A stretch of DNA of 64,000 nucleotides from Autumnicola lenta (GTDB lineage: Bacteria; Bacteroidota; Bacteroidia; Flavobacteriales; Flavobacteriaceae), in the NCBI RefSeq assembly GCF_031846515.1, contig NZ_JAVRHO010000016.1, positions 1 through 64,000 on the forward strand, written 5' to 3'. This document shows, piece after piece, positions 28,918 to 37,127 of the stretch. The first letter of the stretch is position 1, and the number at the start of each line of letters is the position of its first letter. Position numbers and translations under genes: made by a program. The notes beneath the pieces were generated by a model, which saw only the letters and a list, made by a program, of their open reading frames with translations, had not been told where the DNA came from and did no database searches.

Positions 28918-29994
28918 TTAGTTTCCATAAATTCCTATTTCCAGTTCTCCTTTATTGTTCATTTTAGCGCGGTACATCCCGGCAGTGTTAAATTCCATTG
29001 CAACATTTCCCTCGTGGTCAATAGCAATAATTCCCCCGTCGCCGCCAAGGTCAGGAATTTTCTCCTGGATCACTTCCCGGGCAGCCTCTTCCAGGCTCAC
29101 TCCTTTGTATTCCATCATTGCAGAAATATCGTGCGCCACCATCCCGCGGATAAAAAATTCTCCCCAGCCGGTGCTGGAAACCGCGCAGGTTTTGTTGTTT
29201 GCGTAAGTCCCCGCGCCAATAATTGGCGCATCGCCAATGCGATTGTACCTTTTATTGGTCATTCCGCCGGTGGAAGTCCCTGCAGCAAGATTTCCGTTTT
29301 TGTCAAGCGCGGCACAACCTACAGTCCCAAATTTGGAATCTTTTATATACGGGTCGATAAATGCCGTTTTTCCGTCATGATCAAGTTCGGTTTTTTCGCG
29401 ATCTTTAATTCTTTGCAGACTTCTAAAGCGGTTCTCTGTGTAGAAATATTCAGGATCTACAATTTCAATTCCCTGTTCCTTAGCAAAACGTTCAGCACCT
29501 TTTCCTGCCAACATCACATGTTCCGAATTTACCATCACTTCATAAGCCAGGTTTATCGGATTTTTAATCGTCGTAACCCCGGCAACCGCGCCCGCATTCA
29601 GCGTTTCACCGTCCATAATGGAAGCGTCCAGTTCGTTGGTCCCTTCGTTAGTAAAAACAGCACCTTTTCCGGCGTTAAAGAGTGGAGAATTTTCCATAAT
29701 ATTAATGGTGCGTTGCACTGCTTCCAGAGCCGTGCCGCCATCCGCCAAGATTTTATGTCCCGTCCTTATGGCTTCTTCCAGTTTTGCTTTGTAAGCATTT
29801 TCTAATGAATCGCTCATGTTTTCCTTTAAAATCGTTCCTGCGCCGCCATGTATCACAATACCAAAATTGGGAACAGAATCTTTTTTCTGAATATTTTCTG
29901 AATTTGCTTCGGAAGTGGTTCCTGCTTCGGCAGAAGTATTTTCGTTACAGGCGAAGAACAGGCAAAAGCTGAAGAATAATAGTATTTTTTTCAT
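28918..29994 (-). CDS. Isoaspartyl peptidase / L-asparaginase (Ntn hydrolase), lipoprotein
   Basis: A 358-residue envelope enzyme with a lipoprotein signal (LLFFSFCLFFAC, C16). The precursor cleaves itself before T224 (KFGTVGCAAL), which becomes the nucleophile. Other conserved segments are VIHGGAGT, NAGKGAVFTNEG, MDGETLNAGAVAG and GTSTGGMTNKRYNRIGDAP. It removes isoaspartyl residues from peptides and may also hydrolyse asparagine. The putative lipid anchor suggests periplasmic peptide recycling. It appears monocistronic. Confidence 0.92.
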   Translation of the reverse strand: MKKILLFFSFCLFFACNENTSAEAGTTSEANSENIQKKDSVPNFGIVIHGGAGTILKENMSDSLENAYKAKLEEAIRTGHKILADGGTALEAVQRTINIMENSPLFNAGKGAVFTNEGTNELDASIMDGETLNAGAVAGVTTIKNPINLAYEVMVNSEHVMLAGKGAERFAKEQGIEIVDPEYFYTENRFRSLQRIKDREKTELDHDGKTAFIDPYIKDSKFGTVGCAALDKNGNLAAGTSTGGMTNKRYNRIGDAPIIGAGTYANNKTCAVSSTGWGEFFIRGMVAHDISAMMEYKGVSLEEAAREVIQEKIPDLGGDGGIIAIDHEGNVAMEFNTAGMYRAKMNNKGELEIGIYGN

Positions 29995-30140
29995 CTGATA
30001 ATTATTTTAATAAGTGATGATATGTATGGGTTGAGTTTAAAAGTACCTAATATAGCTATCAAAAATCGAATAGCAAACCACATAGATCAATCAAGGGTGT
30101 CCACTCTGACAATTAAGGCTTTATGATTTTTAAATACGCT

Positions 30141-30170
30141 TTTATAAGTTCATCATTTTATGTATATTTG
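30141..30170 (+). promoter_or_regulatory. Promoter-like element without a gene
   Basis: TATATTTG (30163-30170) is an exact -7 element, with TTT (not TTG) 19 bp upstream. It points rightwards into the 3' end of the leftward DUF3800 gene, so it has no evident target. Confidence 0.4.
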
Positions 30171-30234
30171 CACTAGTTAAGTCTGCAAAACACGAAAGTC
30201 GACTCCAGGTCGTTATTTCAAATTTAATTTGGAA

Positions 30235-31050
30235 TTAGTGTTTTAGTGGGCTTATTTTATTTTTGGCTGTTAATGGATTGTTTCGATTGTCATAATAGTT
30301 TTTCCAACCGTTAATTTTTTTGGTATCATACACATCAATCACCAATTTTACCTGGTCTTTAATAAAGTTATAGTATCTGATTTCCCCTTTTTCGAAAACA
30401 CGTTGAATTGACCAACAGAAATAGTCTGCCAAGTTCAACAAAGGGTCTTTCGTCGGATAATTGATATTGAAGACTACTTTTGTCTTCGATTCCTTGTCAC
30501 TGTTTCCTTTGGAGAATCTTTGCTTTGCTTTAAGAAATGCTAATTCTAAATTATGATTTTTAGTGCTTTTTCCTCGTTCCGAAATGTGCATAACGAGCTT
30601 GTTATGTTTTAAGAGTTTGTTCTTAAGGAGGTGGGATAGCAAGTCTGCATAAAAGTATTCTTCTTTTCCTTTATGTTTTGTTTCATAACGTTCAATGTCT
30701 TTTCTTCCAACCACAGCTTCAAAACTGCAGTTTATGGTTTTCATTAAATCAAACATTTCTTTTCTTACCTCTGGTAAATCATCGGTTGCGTGTAGATAAT
30801 ATCCGGTTTTGTTAATTTTCTTTAAAACACTGGGAACGTGATAAAATTCATCGGTAACAATTTTGTTTTGAAGCTTGTTGATCTTATCCCTTACTTCGTC
30901 TAAAGGATCTTTTATTTTTATCATTCCAAGGATGAAAGCTTTCGATACACCATCTTCGCCAATGACGTTTTTCTTTCCTTTCCCATAAAAGGTAGTATCA
31001 CCAGCTTCATCTAAAAAACGATGATAGTCCATCAGTTTACTAGTTCCCAT
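30235..31050 (-). CDS. DUF3800-domain protein
   Basis: A 271-residue protein of a family with a predicted RNase H-like fold. The N-terminal FLDEAGD (about residues 12-18) and the C-terminal LLNLADYFCWSIQRVFEKGE give the expected acidic residues. The true start may be the methionine at residue 7 (MDYHRFLDEAGD). Function is unknown; members occur widely in phage, plasmid and genomic-island settings. It stands alone, in gaps of 240 and 412 bp, consistent with recent acquisition. Confidence 0.8.
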   Translation of the reverse strand: MGTSKLMDYHRFLDEAGDTTFYGKGKKNVIGEDGVSKAFILGMIKIKDPLDEVRDKINKLQNKIVTDEFYHVPSVLKKINKTGYYLHATDDLPEVRKEMFDLMKTINCSFEAVVGRKDIERYETKHKGKEEYFYADLLSHLLKNKLLKHNKLVMHISERGKSTKNHNLELAFLKAKQRFSKGNSDKESKTKVVFNINYPTKDPLLNLADYFCWSIQRVFEKGEIRYYNFIKDQVKLVIDVYDTKKINGWKNYYDNRNNPLTAKNKISPLKH

Positions 31051-31226
31051 TTACTATTCTTTGTTCTGCAATGTTTCATGATTGCTTAATGTTGATAACC
31101 CTCGTTGGTAGCTTATCTCTACTGATATTTATAGCACTACACCGAAAGTTAGCAAAAAACTTTAGCTTGTTCGTAGTTTTTTATTCGTAGTTCGTGGTTT
31201 TGTTGTTTGGAGTAAAGCCTTCCTAT

Positions 31227-31273
31227 AGATCGATAACTGGCATTTTTGAGGCTGCTCTTTTAATTTAGAGCGG
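31227..31273 (+). repeat. Dispersed intergenic element, copy near 31.2 kb
   Basis: AGATCGATAACTGGCATTTT followed by a CTCTTTTAATTTAGAGCGG-like tail. Related copies are at 32902-32950, 54619-54638 and, inverted, at 6960-6983 and 7155-7182. The rest of 31051-31462 has no gene. Confidence 0.6.
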
Positions 31274-31298
31274 AAAAATGACAAGGTCGAAAATTGAT

Positions 31299-31450
31299 CT
31301 TCAACTAATTAGTGTTGACCGAATTGATAAATTTCACTCCTTCACTCTTTTCTTCTTAAAAGACGTGTTACACACCTCATAACCTCCTTTCAGAAAAAAA
31401 ATCAGATAAACTGTGATTTATTTCCATTTTTCTACACTAATTAGTTGAAG
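31299..31450. promoter_or_regulatory. Paired palindromic sites upstream of the ECF sigma gene
   Basis: A 17-bp sequence at 31299-31315 recurs as its exact reverse complement at 31434-31450. Each contains the self-complementary ACTAATTAGT (31304-31313 and 31436-31445). The second ends 18 bp before the sigma-factor start. This looks like two binding sites for a dimeric regulator. Confidence 0.6.
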
Positions 31451-31462
31451 TTTAATTTTTAG

Positions 31463-31951
31463 ATGGATAAAAAGAGCCAATTCATAGAAGTAGTAAAGAA
31501 GAATGAAGGACTAATCTTTAAAGTAGTCATGCTTTATACCAATAGCCTTCAAGACAGGGAAGACCTTTATCAGGAAATTGTCTTTCAGCTTTGGAAATCC
31601 TTCGACTCCTTTGCGGAAAAGTCAAAACTAAGTACCTGGATGTATCGGGTCGCCATGAATACCGCTATTTACAGTTTAAAGAGCAGTAAAAGAAAAGTGG
31701 ACACGGTTCCTATTAATCTGGAGACAACACGGTTTGCTGAGGTTTTGGCCAGACCGGAAGAGGATAGGTTAAAATTGCTTTATGAGCATATCCAAAGGCT
31801 AAATCTATTGGAAAAAGGAATTATCCTGCTTTTTCTTGAAGGAAAAAGCCACAAGGAAATTGCTGAAATTATTGGAATAACAACCAGCAATGTAGGAACA
31901 AAGATTTCCAGAATTAAGGATAAATTAAAATCTGATATCACTAAAAAATAA
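31463..31951 (+). CDS. ECF-type RNA polymerase sigma factor
   Basis: A 162-residue sigma-70 family factor with region 2 (DREDLYQEIVFQLWKSFDSF, then STWMYRVAMNTAI) and region 4 (GKSHKEIAEIIGITTSNVGT). No other domain is present. It should direct RNA polymerase to a small regulon, possibly including its own promoter. The next gene, 4 bp downstream, is a membrane protein in the usual position of an anti-sigma factor. Confidence 0.92.
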   Translation: MDKKSQFIEVVKKNEGLIFKVVMLYTNSLQDREDLYQEIVFQLWKSFDSFAEKSKLSTWMYRVAMNTAIYSLKSSKRKVDTVPINLETTRFAEVLARPEEDRLKLLYEHIQRLNLLEKGIILLFLEGKSHKEIAEIIGITTSNVGTKISRIKDKLKSDITKK

Positions 31952-31955
31952 AATT

Positions 31956-32558
31956 ATGGAACTGGAAGAAATGAAGAATACCTGGGAGGAAATGAGTAAA
32001 AGATTGGAAAATCAGGAAATATTAACAAATCAAATCATAGAAAAAATGACAAAGGAAAAATACAACAGCAAATTTAACAAACTTCAGTTTTATGAAATTA
32101 TAGGTGCTGTGATATGCTACGGCAGTGCTTTATTTCTAATTGTCAGTTTTCAGAAACTAGATGAATGGTACTTAATGGTTTTTGGGGTAATAGCGCTGCT
32201 ATCGTTACTGGTATTGCCAGTGTTGGCTTTAAAGAAAATTGGCAACATGAAGAAACTGGACATCGCCAGTAACAGCTATAAAGACGTTTTAATTAAGTTT
32301 CAAAAATCTAGAAACGATTTACTATTCACTCAAAAAATTATCTTTTATATAAGCTTAGTTTTAGCCGTTATAATTTTACCTGTCACTTCCAAGATTTTTA
32401 AAAATAAAGATCTTTTTGAAGCAGAAAATATTTCTAACATGTGGATTTACATTCCTGTACTTTTGATCTTCTTGTTCTTTCTTTCACATTGGGTTTTTAA
32501 AGGTTACAGAAGTGCAACAAACGCTGCTGAAAATGCTTTAAAAGATTTGGATAATTAA
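31956..32558 (+). CDS. Four-helix membrane protein, possible anti-sigma factor
   Basis: A 200-residue protein with a charged N-terminus (about 45 residues, EEMKNTWEEMSKRLENQE) and four hydrophobic helices at about 48-66, 71-92, 127-145 and 163-182. I see no zinc-binding HxxxCxxC anti-sigma motif. The 4-bp spacing from the sigma factor and the cytoplasmic N-terminal helix suggest an anti-sigma or sigma-linked role; this is inference from context only. Confidence 0.75.
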   Translation: MELEEMKNTWEEMSKRLENQEILTNQIIEKMTKEKYNSKFNKLQFYEIIGAVICYGSALFLIVSFQKLDEWYLMVFGVIALLSLLVLPVLALKKIGNMKKLDIASNSYKDVLIKFQKSRNDLLFTQKIIFYISLVLAVIILPVTSKIFKNKDLFEAENISNMWIYIPVLLIFLFFLSHWVFKGYRSATNAAENALKDLDN

Positions 32559-32699
32559 TTATGAAAGATAAATAACAGGACATGAAAAGAATAGAATAGA
32601 ATAGTTTTCATTTACAACAAAAAATTTTTTAGTGGTTGTCACTCAATCCTGGGTTGTGCTTAGAGGAAACAGGGAGAAGATCTTTCTTCTTGTTTCTTG

Positions 32700-33110
32700 C
32701 AGCGCAGTAGTCTTAATTTCACTTTTTCACTTATCTGCAGCCCGATGATTGTCATTTTTGAATGCTCTTATAAGTGGAGAGAGGAAAGTGGAAAGCCTGA
32801 AACTGTAACCAAATCGCGTGAAACCCTGGCGGATTTATTTGGGGTCGAAATTGGTAATTTTCACTCCTTAACTTATTCGCTTTTTAACTCTTTTTCTCTG
32901 TATAGGTCAATAATTGGCATTTTTTGCGTTGCTCTTAAAGTGTAGAGAGGAAAGTGGAAAGACTCTTCACTCTTCAATTCTTTTTCGCACCAGCGATAGC
33001 AGCGTAAAGCCCGCAGGAGCTTTTTGGCGACGAGGACTTGCAGCGTATAGCGCGGTGCTGTTGGAGCGTAGCGGAAACAGCAGGTGCCATAATGATTATT
33101 GGCCTTACGC
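32700..33110 (+). repeat. Non-coding stretch with dispersed elements and a GC-rich structured block
   Basis: No gene is supportable in 32559-33159. Two related copies of the dispersed intergenic element (32735-32795 and 32902-32950) both run into GAGAGGAAAGTGGAAAG. From about 32975 to 33090 the composition turns GC-rich, with repeated AGCG/GCGTA words (AGCGATAGCAGCG, GCAGCGTATAGCGCGG, GGAGCGTAGCGG) able to fold on themselves, as in intergenic repeats known from other Flavobacteriaceae. Confidence 0.55.
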
Positions 33111-33159
33111 ATCGCTTTGTTGTGAAGATTGTTTAATTTTAAGCTATAAAAACAAAAAT

Positions 33160-33702
33160 ATGGCTGTTAATAAACCTTTTAACCTTAATAAATGGATCGA
33201 TCAAAACCGGCATACGCTTAAACCGCCGGTGGGGAACAAGAATCTTTACCGGGAGTCTGGTGATTATATTGTGATGGTGGTTGCGGGGCCAAATGCGCGG
33301 AAGGATTACCATTATAACGAAACTGAAGAGCTGTTTTACCAGTTGGAGGGAAATATAAGGGTGCATATTCAGGATAAAGGGGAAAAAAGGACAATGGAAT
33401 TAGGGCCCGGGGATATGTATCTTAATCCGGGGAAAGTGCCGCATTCTCCCGTTCGCGATGAAGGTTCTATTGGGCTGGTTGTGGAACGGAAAAGGAAAAA
33501 TGAGAGCGGAAAGGACGGACTTTTATGGTTTTGTGATAATTGCAACAACAAGCTTTATGAGGTTTATTTCCCGTTACATGATATTGAAAAGGACTTTTTG
33601 AAACATTTTAAGCATTTCTACGGAAGTAAAGAATTGCGGACTTGCGATAACTGCGGGGAAGTGATGCCTGTAGACCCGAGGTTTGTGGCAGATGAGGAGT
33701 AG
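33160..33702 (+). CDS. nbaC: 3-Hydroxyanthranilate 3,4-dioxygenase
   Basis: A 180-residue cupin dioxygenase that opens the ring of 3-hydroxyanthranilate in the kynurenine route to quinolinate and NAD. The start at 33160 (MAVNKPFNLNKW) matches the family; the reading frame runs further upstream through the GC-rich repeat and should not be used. Iron ligands lie in DYHYNETEELFYQLEG and in LNPGKVPHSPVR. Two C-terminal CxxC pairs (CDNCNNK, CDNCGEVMP) form the rubredoxin-like metal site of the bacterial enzyme. No other kynurenine-pathway gene is nearby. Confidence 0.93.
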   Translation: MAVNKPFNLNKWIDQNRHTLKPPVGNKNLYRESGDYIVMVVAGPNARKDYHYNETEELFYQLEGNIRVHIQDKGEKRTMELGPGDMYLNPGKVPHSPVRDEGSIGLVVERKRKNESGKDGLLWFCDNCNNKLYEVYFPLHDIEKDFLKHFKHFYGSKELRTCDNCGEVMPVDPRFVADEE

Positions 33703-33812
33703 ATTTTTTTTAAAGGTAAAATTTTTATAGAATCTTAAATATTCTTAAACATTGGCGGCTGCTAAATTATATTCCGTAATTTAGGGAATGAGTATAATTT
33801 AAAAAATAGAAT

Positions 33813-34253
33813 ATGAGCTTGTTTTCCAAAGGAAATGCTGAAGAGGAACATAATAAAAGGCAGAAGAACTTCAAAAAAAAGGATATAGATAAAGTTATAG
33901 CTGAAGAGGAAAAGATAAAATCTAAATTTGAAAGTAAGGGCACACTGAGTCGGTATTTTGGGGATGTGCAAATTTTATTTTCAATGGTGAGGGATTATGC
34001 CAATGGAAGCTACAGAGAAATGCCCTGGAATATTATTGCTTCTGTGGGGGGCGCTTTGCTTTATGTACTTTCGCCTATAGATATAATTCCAGACTTTATT
34101 CCCGTTATAGGTTACCTGGATGATGCTGCTGTAGTGGCTTTTTGCCTTAACCTTATTGAAAAAGATCTTGCTGCTTACAAAGTGTGGAAAAACGGTGGTG
34201 TAGCTGATTCTGATTCTGGTTCTTCAGATCAAACAGAGCCGATAAGTTCGTAG
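33813..34253 (+). CDS. YkvA/DUF1232-family protein
   Basis: A 146-residue protein with a charged, lysine-rich N-terminus and the DUF1232 core YVLSPIDIIPDFIPVIGYLDD at about residues 85-105, a short membrane-associated hairpin. Function is unknown. The C-terminus is serine-rich (DSDSGSSDQTEPISS). Its last 25 bp overlap the convergent monooxygenase-like gene. Confidence 0.83.
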   Translation: MSLFSKGNAEEEHNKRQKNFKKKDIDKVIAEEEKIKSKFESKGTLSRYFGDVQILFSMVRDYANGSYREMPWNIIASVGGALLYVLSPIDIIPDFIPVIGYLDDAAVVAFCLNLIEKDLAAYKVWKNGGVADSDSGSSDQTEPISS

Positions 34254-34534
34254 TGCCGGACTTCCCGATCAAAACTGTGCATCATATTTTGAGCTTTTTC
34301 TGAAACAACCGCAAGCTGGATATTTTCTCCGGAAAAAGCTCTTATGGCTTCTTTAGAAGTCCATTCCGAAATAAAAAGATATTCGGGGAAATCCCCAACT
34401 TCCCTGCGGTTGATACTCGCGCCAAGAAAACCGTCCAGAGTGGATAAATGTGGCAGAACTTCCTCTTTAAGATATTTTACGTAATTACCTTCTTCTTCTC
34501 GTTTTATCCTGCAGGACCAATGTCTGGATATCAT
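34229..34534 (-). CDS. ABM-fold (antibiotic biosynthesis monooxygenase-like) protein
   Basis: A 101-residue small ferredoxin-like dimeric protein. The pattern RHWSCRIKREEEGNYVKYL, LDGFLGASINRR, YLFISEWTSKEAIRAF fits the ABM/dimeric alpha-beta barrel group. Members include haem-degrading enzymes and stress proteins; the actual role is not shown. It overlaps the convergent DUF1232 gene by 25 bp and precedes nothing in an obvious operon. Confidence 0.75.
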   Translation of the reverse strand: MISRHWSCRIKREEEGNYVKYLKEEVLPHLSTLDGFLGASINRREVGDFPEYLFISEWTSKEAIRAFSGENIQLAVVSEKAQNMMHSFDREVRHYELIGSV

Positions 34535-34556
34535 CTTTGCTGAAATTTTTGATAAT

Positions 34557-35105
34557 TTAAAATCGATAGCCTACGCTGAAGCCGGCGTTAAATTCCAATG
34601 CAGAAAATCTCTCTTTTACCTCGTTACTGAAGTTTCTTCCGATATTTGCAAAAGGGCCCAGTACAAAAGTGTCGTTGAAATTCCATTTGTAGCCGCCGCC
34701 AATACCTATAATAAAAGCGTCCATATCTGTAACCTGCCGCACATCATTGTCTGCGATCTGCACCACTTCTGTAAATTCTCCTGTTCTTAATTTAGCAAAA
34801 GGATTTACATATAGTCCCGAACCGGCACTTTCTGTTCCAAAATAAAAGTTATATCCAAGCATGAAACTGGTGGTATTAAACTGTCGGGAATTTTTTTCTG
34901 AATGGTAATTCATCCGGTCATTGAAAAGGATTTGTGCATCAATGGACTGGTTGTAATCAAGAAAAAATTCGTAACCTACTTCTACAGATGCGATAGCAAT
35001 AGTATTCCCGATGTTGAGCTTTACTTCATTTTGCATATAATCTATCTGTGCGAAACCGTTTTGCATGATAAAAAAACCTGCAATGGCTAAAATAATCTTT
35101 TTCAT
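34557..35105 (-). CDS. Outer-membrane beta-barrel protein, unknown function
   Basis: A 182-residue protein with a signal peptide ending GFAQ and alternating hydrophobic strands ending in a C-terminal aromatic (FSVGYRF), as needed for barrel insertion. Glycine-rich turns such as IGIGGGYKWNFND recur. I do not recognise a specific family. The stop lies 22 bp before the ABM gene, so the two may be cotranscribed. Confidence 0.72.
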   Translation of the reverse strand: MKKIILAIAGFFIMQNGFAQIDYMQNEVKLNIGNTIAIASVEVGYEFFLDYNQSIDAQILFNDRMNYHSEKNSRQFNTTSFMLGYNFYFGTESAGSGLYVNPFAKLRTGEFTEVVQIADNDVRQVTDMDAFIIGIGGGYKWNFNDTFVLGPFANIGRNFSNEVKERFSALEFNAGFSVGYRF

Positions 35106-35165
35106 AGCTTTTTCGTTTTTATAAAAGTAGGAACTATTTTTTATTTGAGGTTAAAGATGCTACAA

Positions 35166-35200
35166 AGAAAAACCGCTCCAGTTAGAAGCGGTTTCTGTTT
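35166..35200. terminator. Terminator after the acyl-ACP desaturase
   Basis: AAACCGCT (35170-35177) pairs perfectly with AGCGGTTT (35187-35194), with T-rich flanks on both strands. It lies just past the leftward desaturase gene. Confidence 0.85.
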
Positions 35201-35218
35201 TTAATTATTCATGCAGGA

Positions 35219-36223
35219 TTAAAGTGTACCATTAGGCGCTACCCATTTAAACTGGTGCTGATCTTTTGGTACAGCAATACGATCTGCAATACGTGCCATT
35301 CTATCTGGCATTTTCATTAAATAATCCCTCGCTTTTTCTGCTTCATCTGTTAGCGAAGTCATTTTATCAATCTCCCAATAACTATTCAATTTTCTTAAAA
35401 TTTCGATATAATCATAGGTCGTATAAACTCCCAGACGTTGAGCAGCATTGGAGAAATTTTCAAAAGCTGAAGCGATATCATCTCCAGATTCCCTTATGAA
35501 TTGTGCAGGCATTACGATCTTTTTCTTCATCATATCCTGGAAAGCAAGCATCATCTCACTAGGATCGTGCTCAAAAATTGTTTTTACAAACTCACGGTAT
35601 GCCATGTAATGTCTCATCTCGTCACCTGCAATAATGTTACACATTTTGGCGAGCATCTTATTTCCCTTTTTCTTAGCCAGCTGTCCTACACGTTTGTGGG
35701 AAATATTTGTAGCCAGTTCCTGAAAACTGGTATATACAAAGTTACGATAGGGATCCCTTCCGGTCCCAATATCAAATCCATCGTTAATAAGGTGCTGTGT
35801 GGTCTTTTCGATTTCCCTCATGTCCACCCTTCCGGAGAGATATAAATATTTGTTAAGTGTGTCGCCGTGGCGGTTTTCTTCTCCGGTCCAGTGGCGAACC
35901 CATTTGGCCCAGCTATTTTGTTCTCCTCTGGAAGCACCGTGTTGTTTTACCCCCTCCATATCCATTAACCAGGATTCGTAGGTAGGCAGGGCTTCTTCGG
36001 TAACCATATCGGCCACCAATACCACCCAAAAATCGTATCCCAGCTCTTTTGCTTCTTCCCTTATTTGGATGATCTCCTCGTTGTAATTTTCATTCTGAAG
36101 ATTGGGTAGAAGATCTGTAGGTTGCCAGATATCGTCAACAGGTATAAGGTACTTATCTATAAAACCGTCAACAGATTTCTCTACGGTTTTCATTACTTCT
36201 AATCGAACATTCTCTAAAGCCAT
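35219..36223 (-). CDS. Acyl-ACP desaturase (ferritin-like diiron)
   Basis: A 334-residue soluble desaturase introducing a cis double bond into acyl-ACP. The diiron ligands lie in DMVTEEALPTYE, TGEENRHGDTLNKYLYLSG and GDEMRHYMAYREF, the paired ExxH pattern of the stearoyl-ACP desaturase family. It has the usual length. It likely adjusts membrane fluidity, complementing acpP and fabF elsewhere in the window. It is monocistronic, with a terminator downstream. Confidence 0.92.
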   Translation of the reverse strand: MALENVRLEVMKTVEKSVDGFIDKYLIPVDDIWQPTDLLPNLQNENYNEEIIQIREEAKELGYDFWVVLVADMVTEEALPTYESWLMDMEGVKQHGASRGEQNSWAKWVRHWTGEENRHGDTLNKYLYLSGRVDMREIEKTTQHLINDGFDIGTGRDPYRNFVYTSFQELATNISHKRVGQLAKKKGNKMLAKMCNIIAGDEMRHYMAYREFVKTIFEHDPSEMMLAFQDMMKKKIVMPAQFIRESGDDIASAFENFSNAAQRLGVYTTYDYIEILRKLNSYWEIDKMTSLTDEAEKARDYLMKMPDRMARIADRIAVPKDQHQFKWVAPNGTL

Positions 36224-36398
36224 TTTTCTTCTCTATAATTGCAATTGGACATTATAAACTGTGCAATTGTGTGTGATTTTTTCCTCTAGAATATCTTAAC
36301 GCTATAGTTACAGATGTTGCTCTGTGACTTCATTTTCAGTTAAAGACATTGAGGTTCAAAGATATGAATATGTTAACAGAGTCTATAATAAAAAACTC

Positions 36399-37127
36399 TT
36401 AATTTCTGCCGTTTTCATTGGGGTAGAGCTCATGTATAGGATCACTTTGCCATATTTCTTTGGTGTTTACCTCTATAGCAGAGAGTTTGCCCTTAAAAGC
36501 TGCACCGGTATCAATATTCCATACGCCTGCTTTGTGAAAAGGAGTTGATTCATCTATACGTGTAACCGGGGTATGGCCAATATAAATTTCTTCAAAAAGC
36601 TGAAGCCTCTTCGGGTAATATTTATGAGATCTTTGCATCGCGGGATCAAGGGCAAGTACCATTTCCCATAACGTCCGGTCCCAGTAGTAGCCTGTGTTAT
36701 GATATTCACTTAGTGGCCCGTGAAGATTGGTGAAACCTGCGTGTACAAAAAGCCTGTTTTGTTTATCAATGTAATAATTCATCATCTGATCAAAAAACTC
36801 GATATGCGCTTTTTTTTCTTCTGAAGTCAAATTCCTGTACGCATCCATACTGGACTGGCCGCCGTGCTGTAGCCATTGTTCATTTAGTTCTCCTGTTTTT
36901 AGCCAACGGTGGGCAAGATCGTCGTGGTTACCACGAATAAAAATACAGGTGTTTTGTTTCGCAAGTTCAATAAGGTAAGAAACGACATTGGCAGAATCAC
37001 TCCAGCCATCCACATAATCACCCAAAAAAATAATTTCGTCTTCCGGAGTAATATCCACTCTTTTAAGAAGCTGAACGAGCGCCTTTAATCCTCCATGAAT
37101 ATCACCTATTGCTATCTTCCTGCTCAT
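36399..37127 (-). CDS. PPP-family metallophosphatase
   Basis: A 242-residue calcineurin-like phosphoesterase. The metal-binding blocks are GDIHG (near residue 8), GDYVDGW and RGNHD, with HAGF and a C-terminal IGHTP completing the site. These are the motifs of the Ser/Thr phosphatase and diadenosine-tetraphosphatase group; the substrate is not readable. The start codon directly follows the stop codon of the AlbA_2-domain gene, with no gap. Confidence 0.9.
   Translation of the reverse strand: MSRKIAIGDIHGGLKALVQLLKRVDITPEDEIIFLGDYVDGWSDSANVVSYLIELAKQNTCIFIRGNHDDLAHRWLKTGELNEQWLQHGGQSSMDAYRNLTSEEKKAHIEFFDQMMNYYIDKQNRLFVHAGFTNLHGPLSEYHNTGYYWDRTLWEMVLALDPAMQRSHKYYPKRLQLFEEIYIGHTPVTRIDESTPFHKAGVWNIDTGAAFKGKLSAIEVNTKEIWQSDPIHELYPNENGRN

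Noticed and set aside
29014..29805. 263-residue frame antisense to the isoaspartyl peptidase
   Set aside because: It is the mirror of a well-supported gene with clear catalytic motifs; its own sequence has no recognisable domain.
32914..33159. Upstream extension of the 3-hydroxyanthranilate dioxygenase frame
   Set aside because: It translates the intergenic repeats and GC-rich block; the family start is at 33160.
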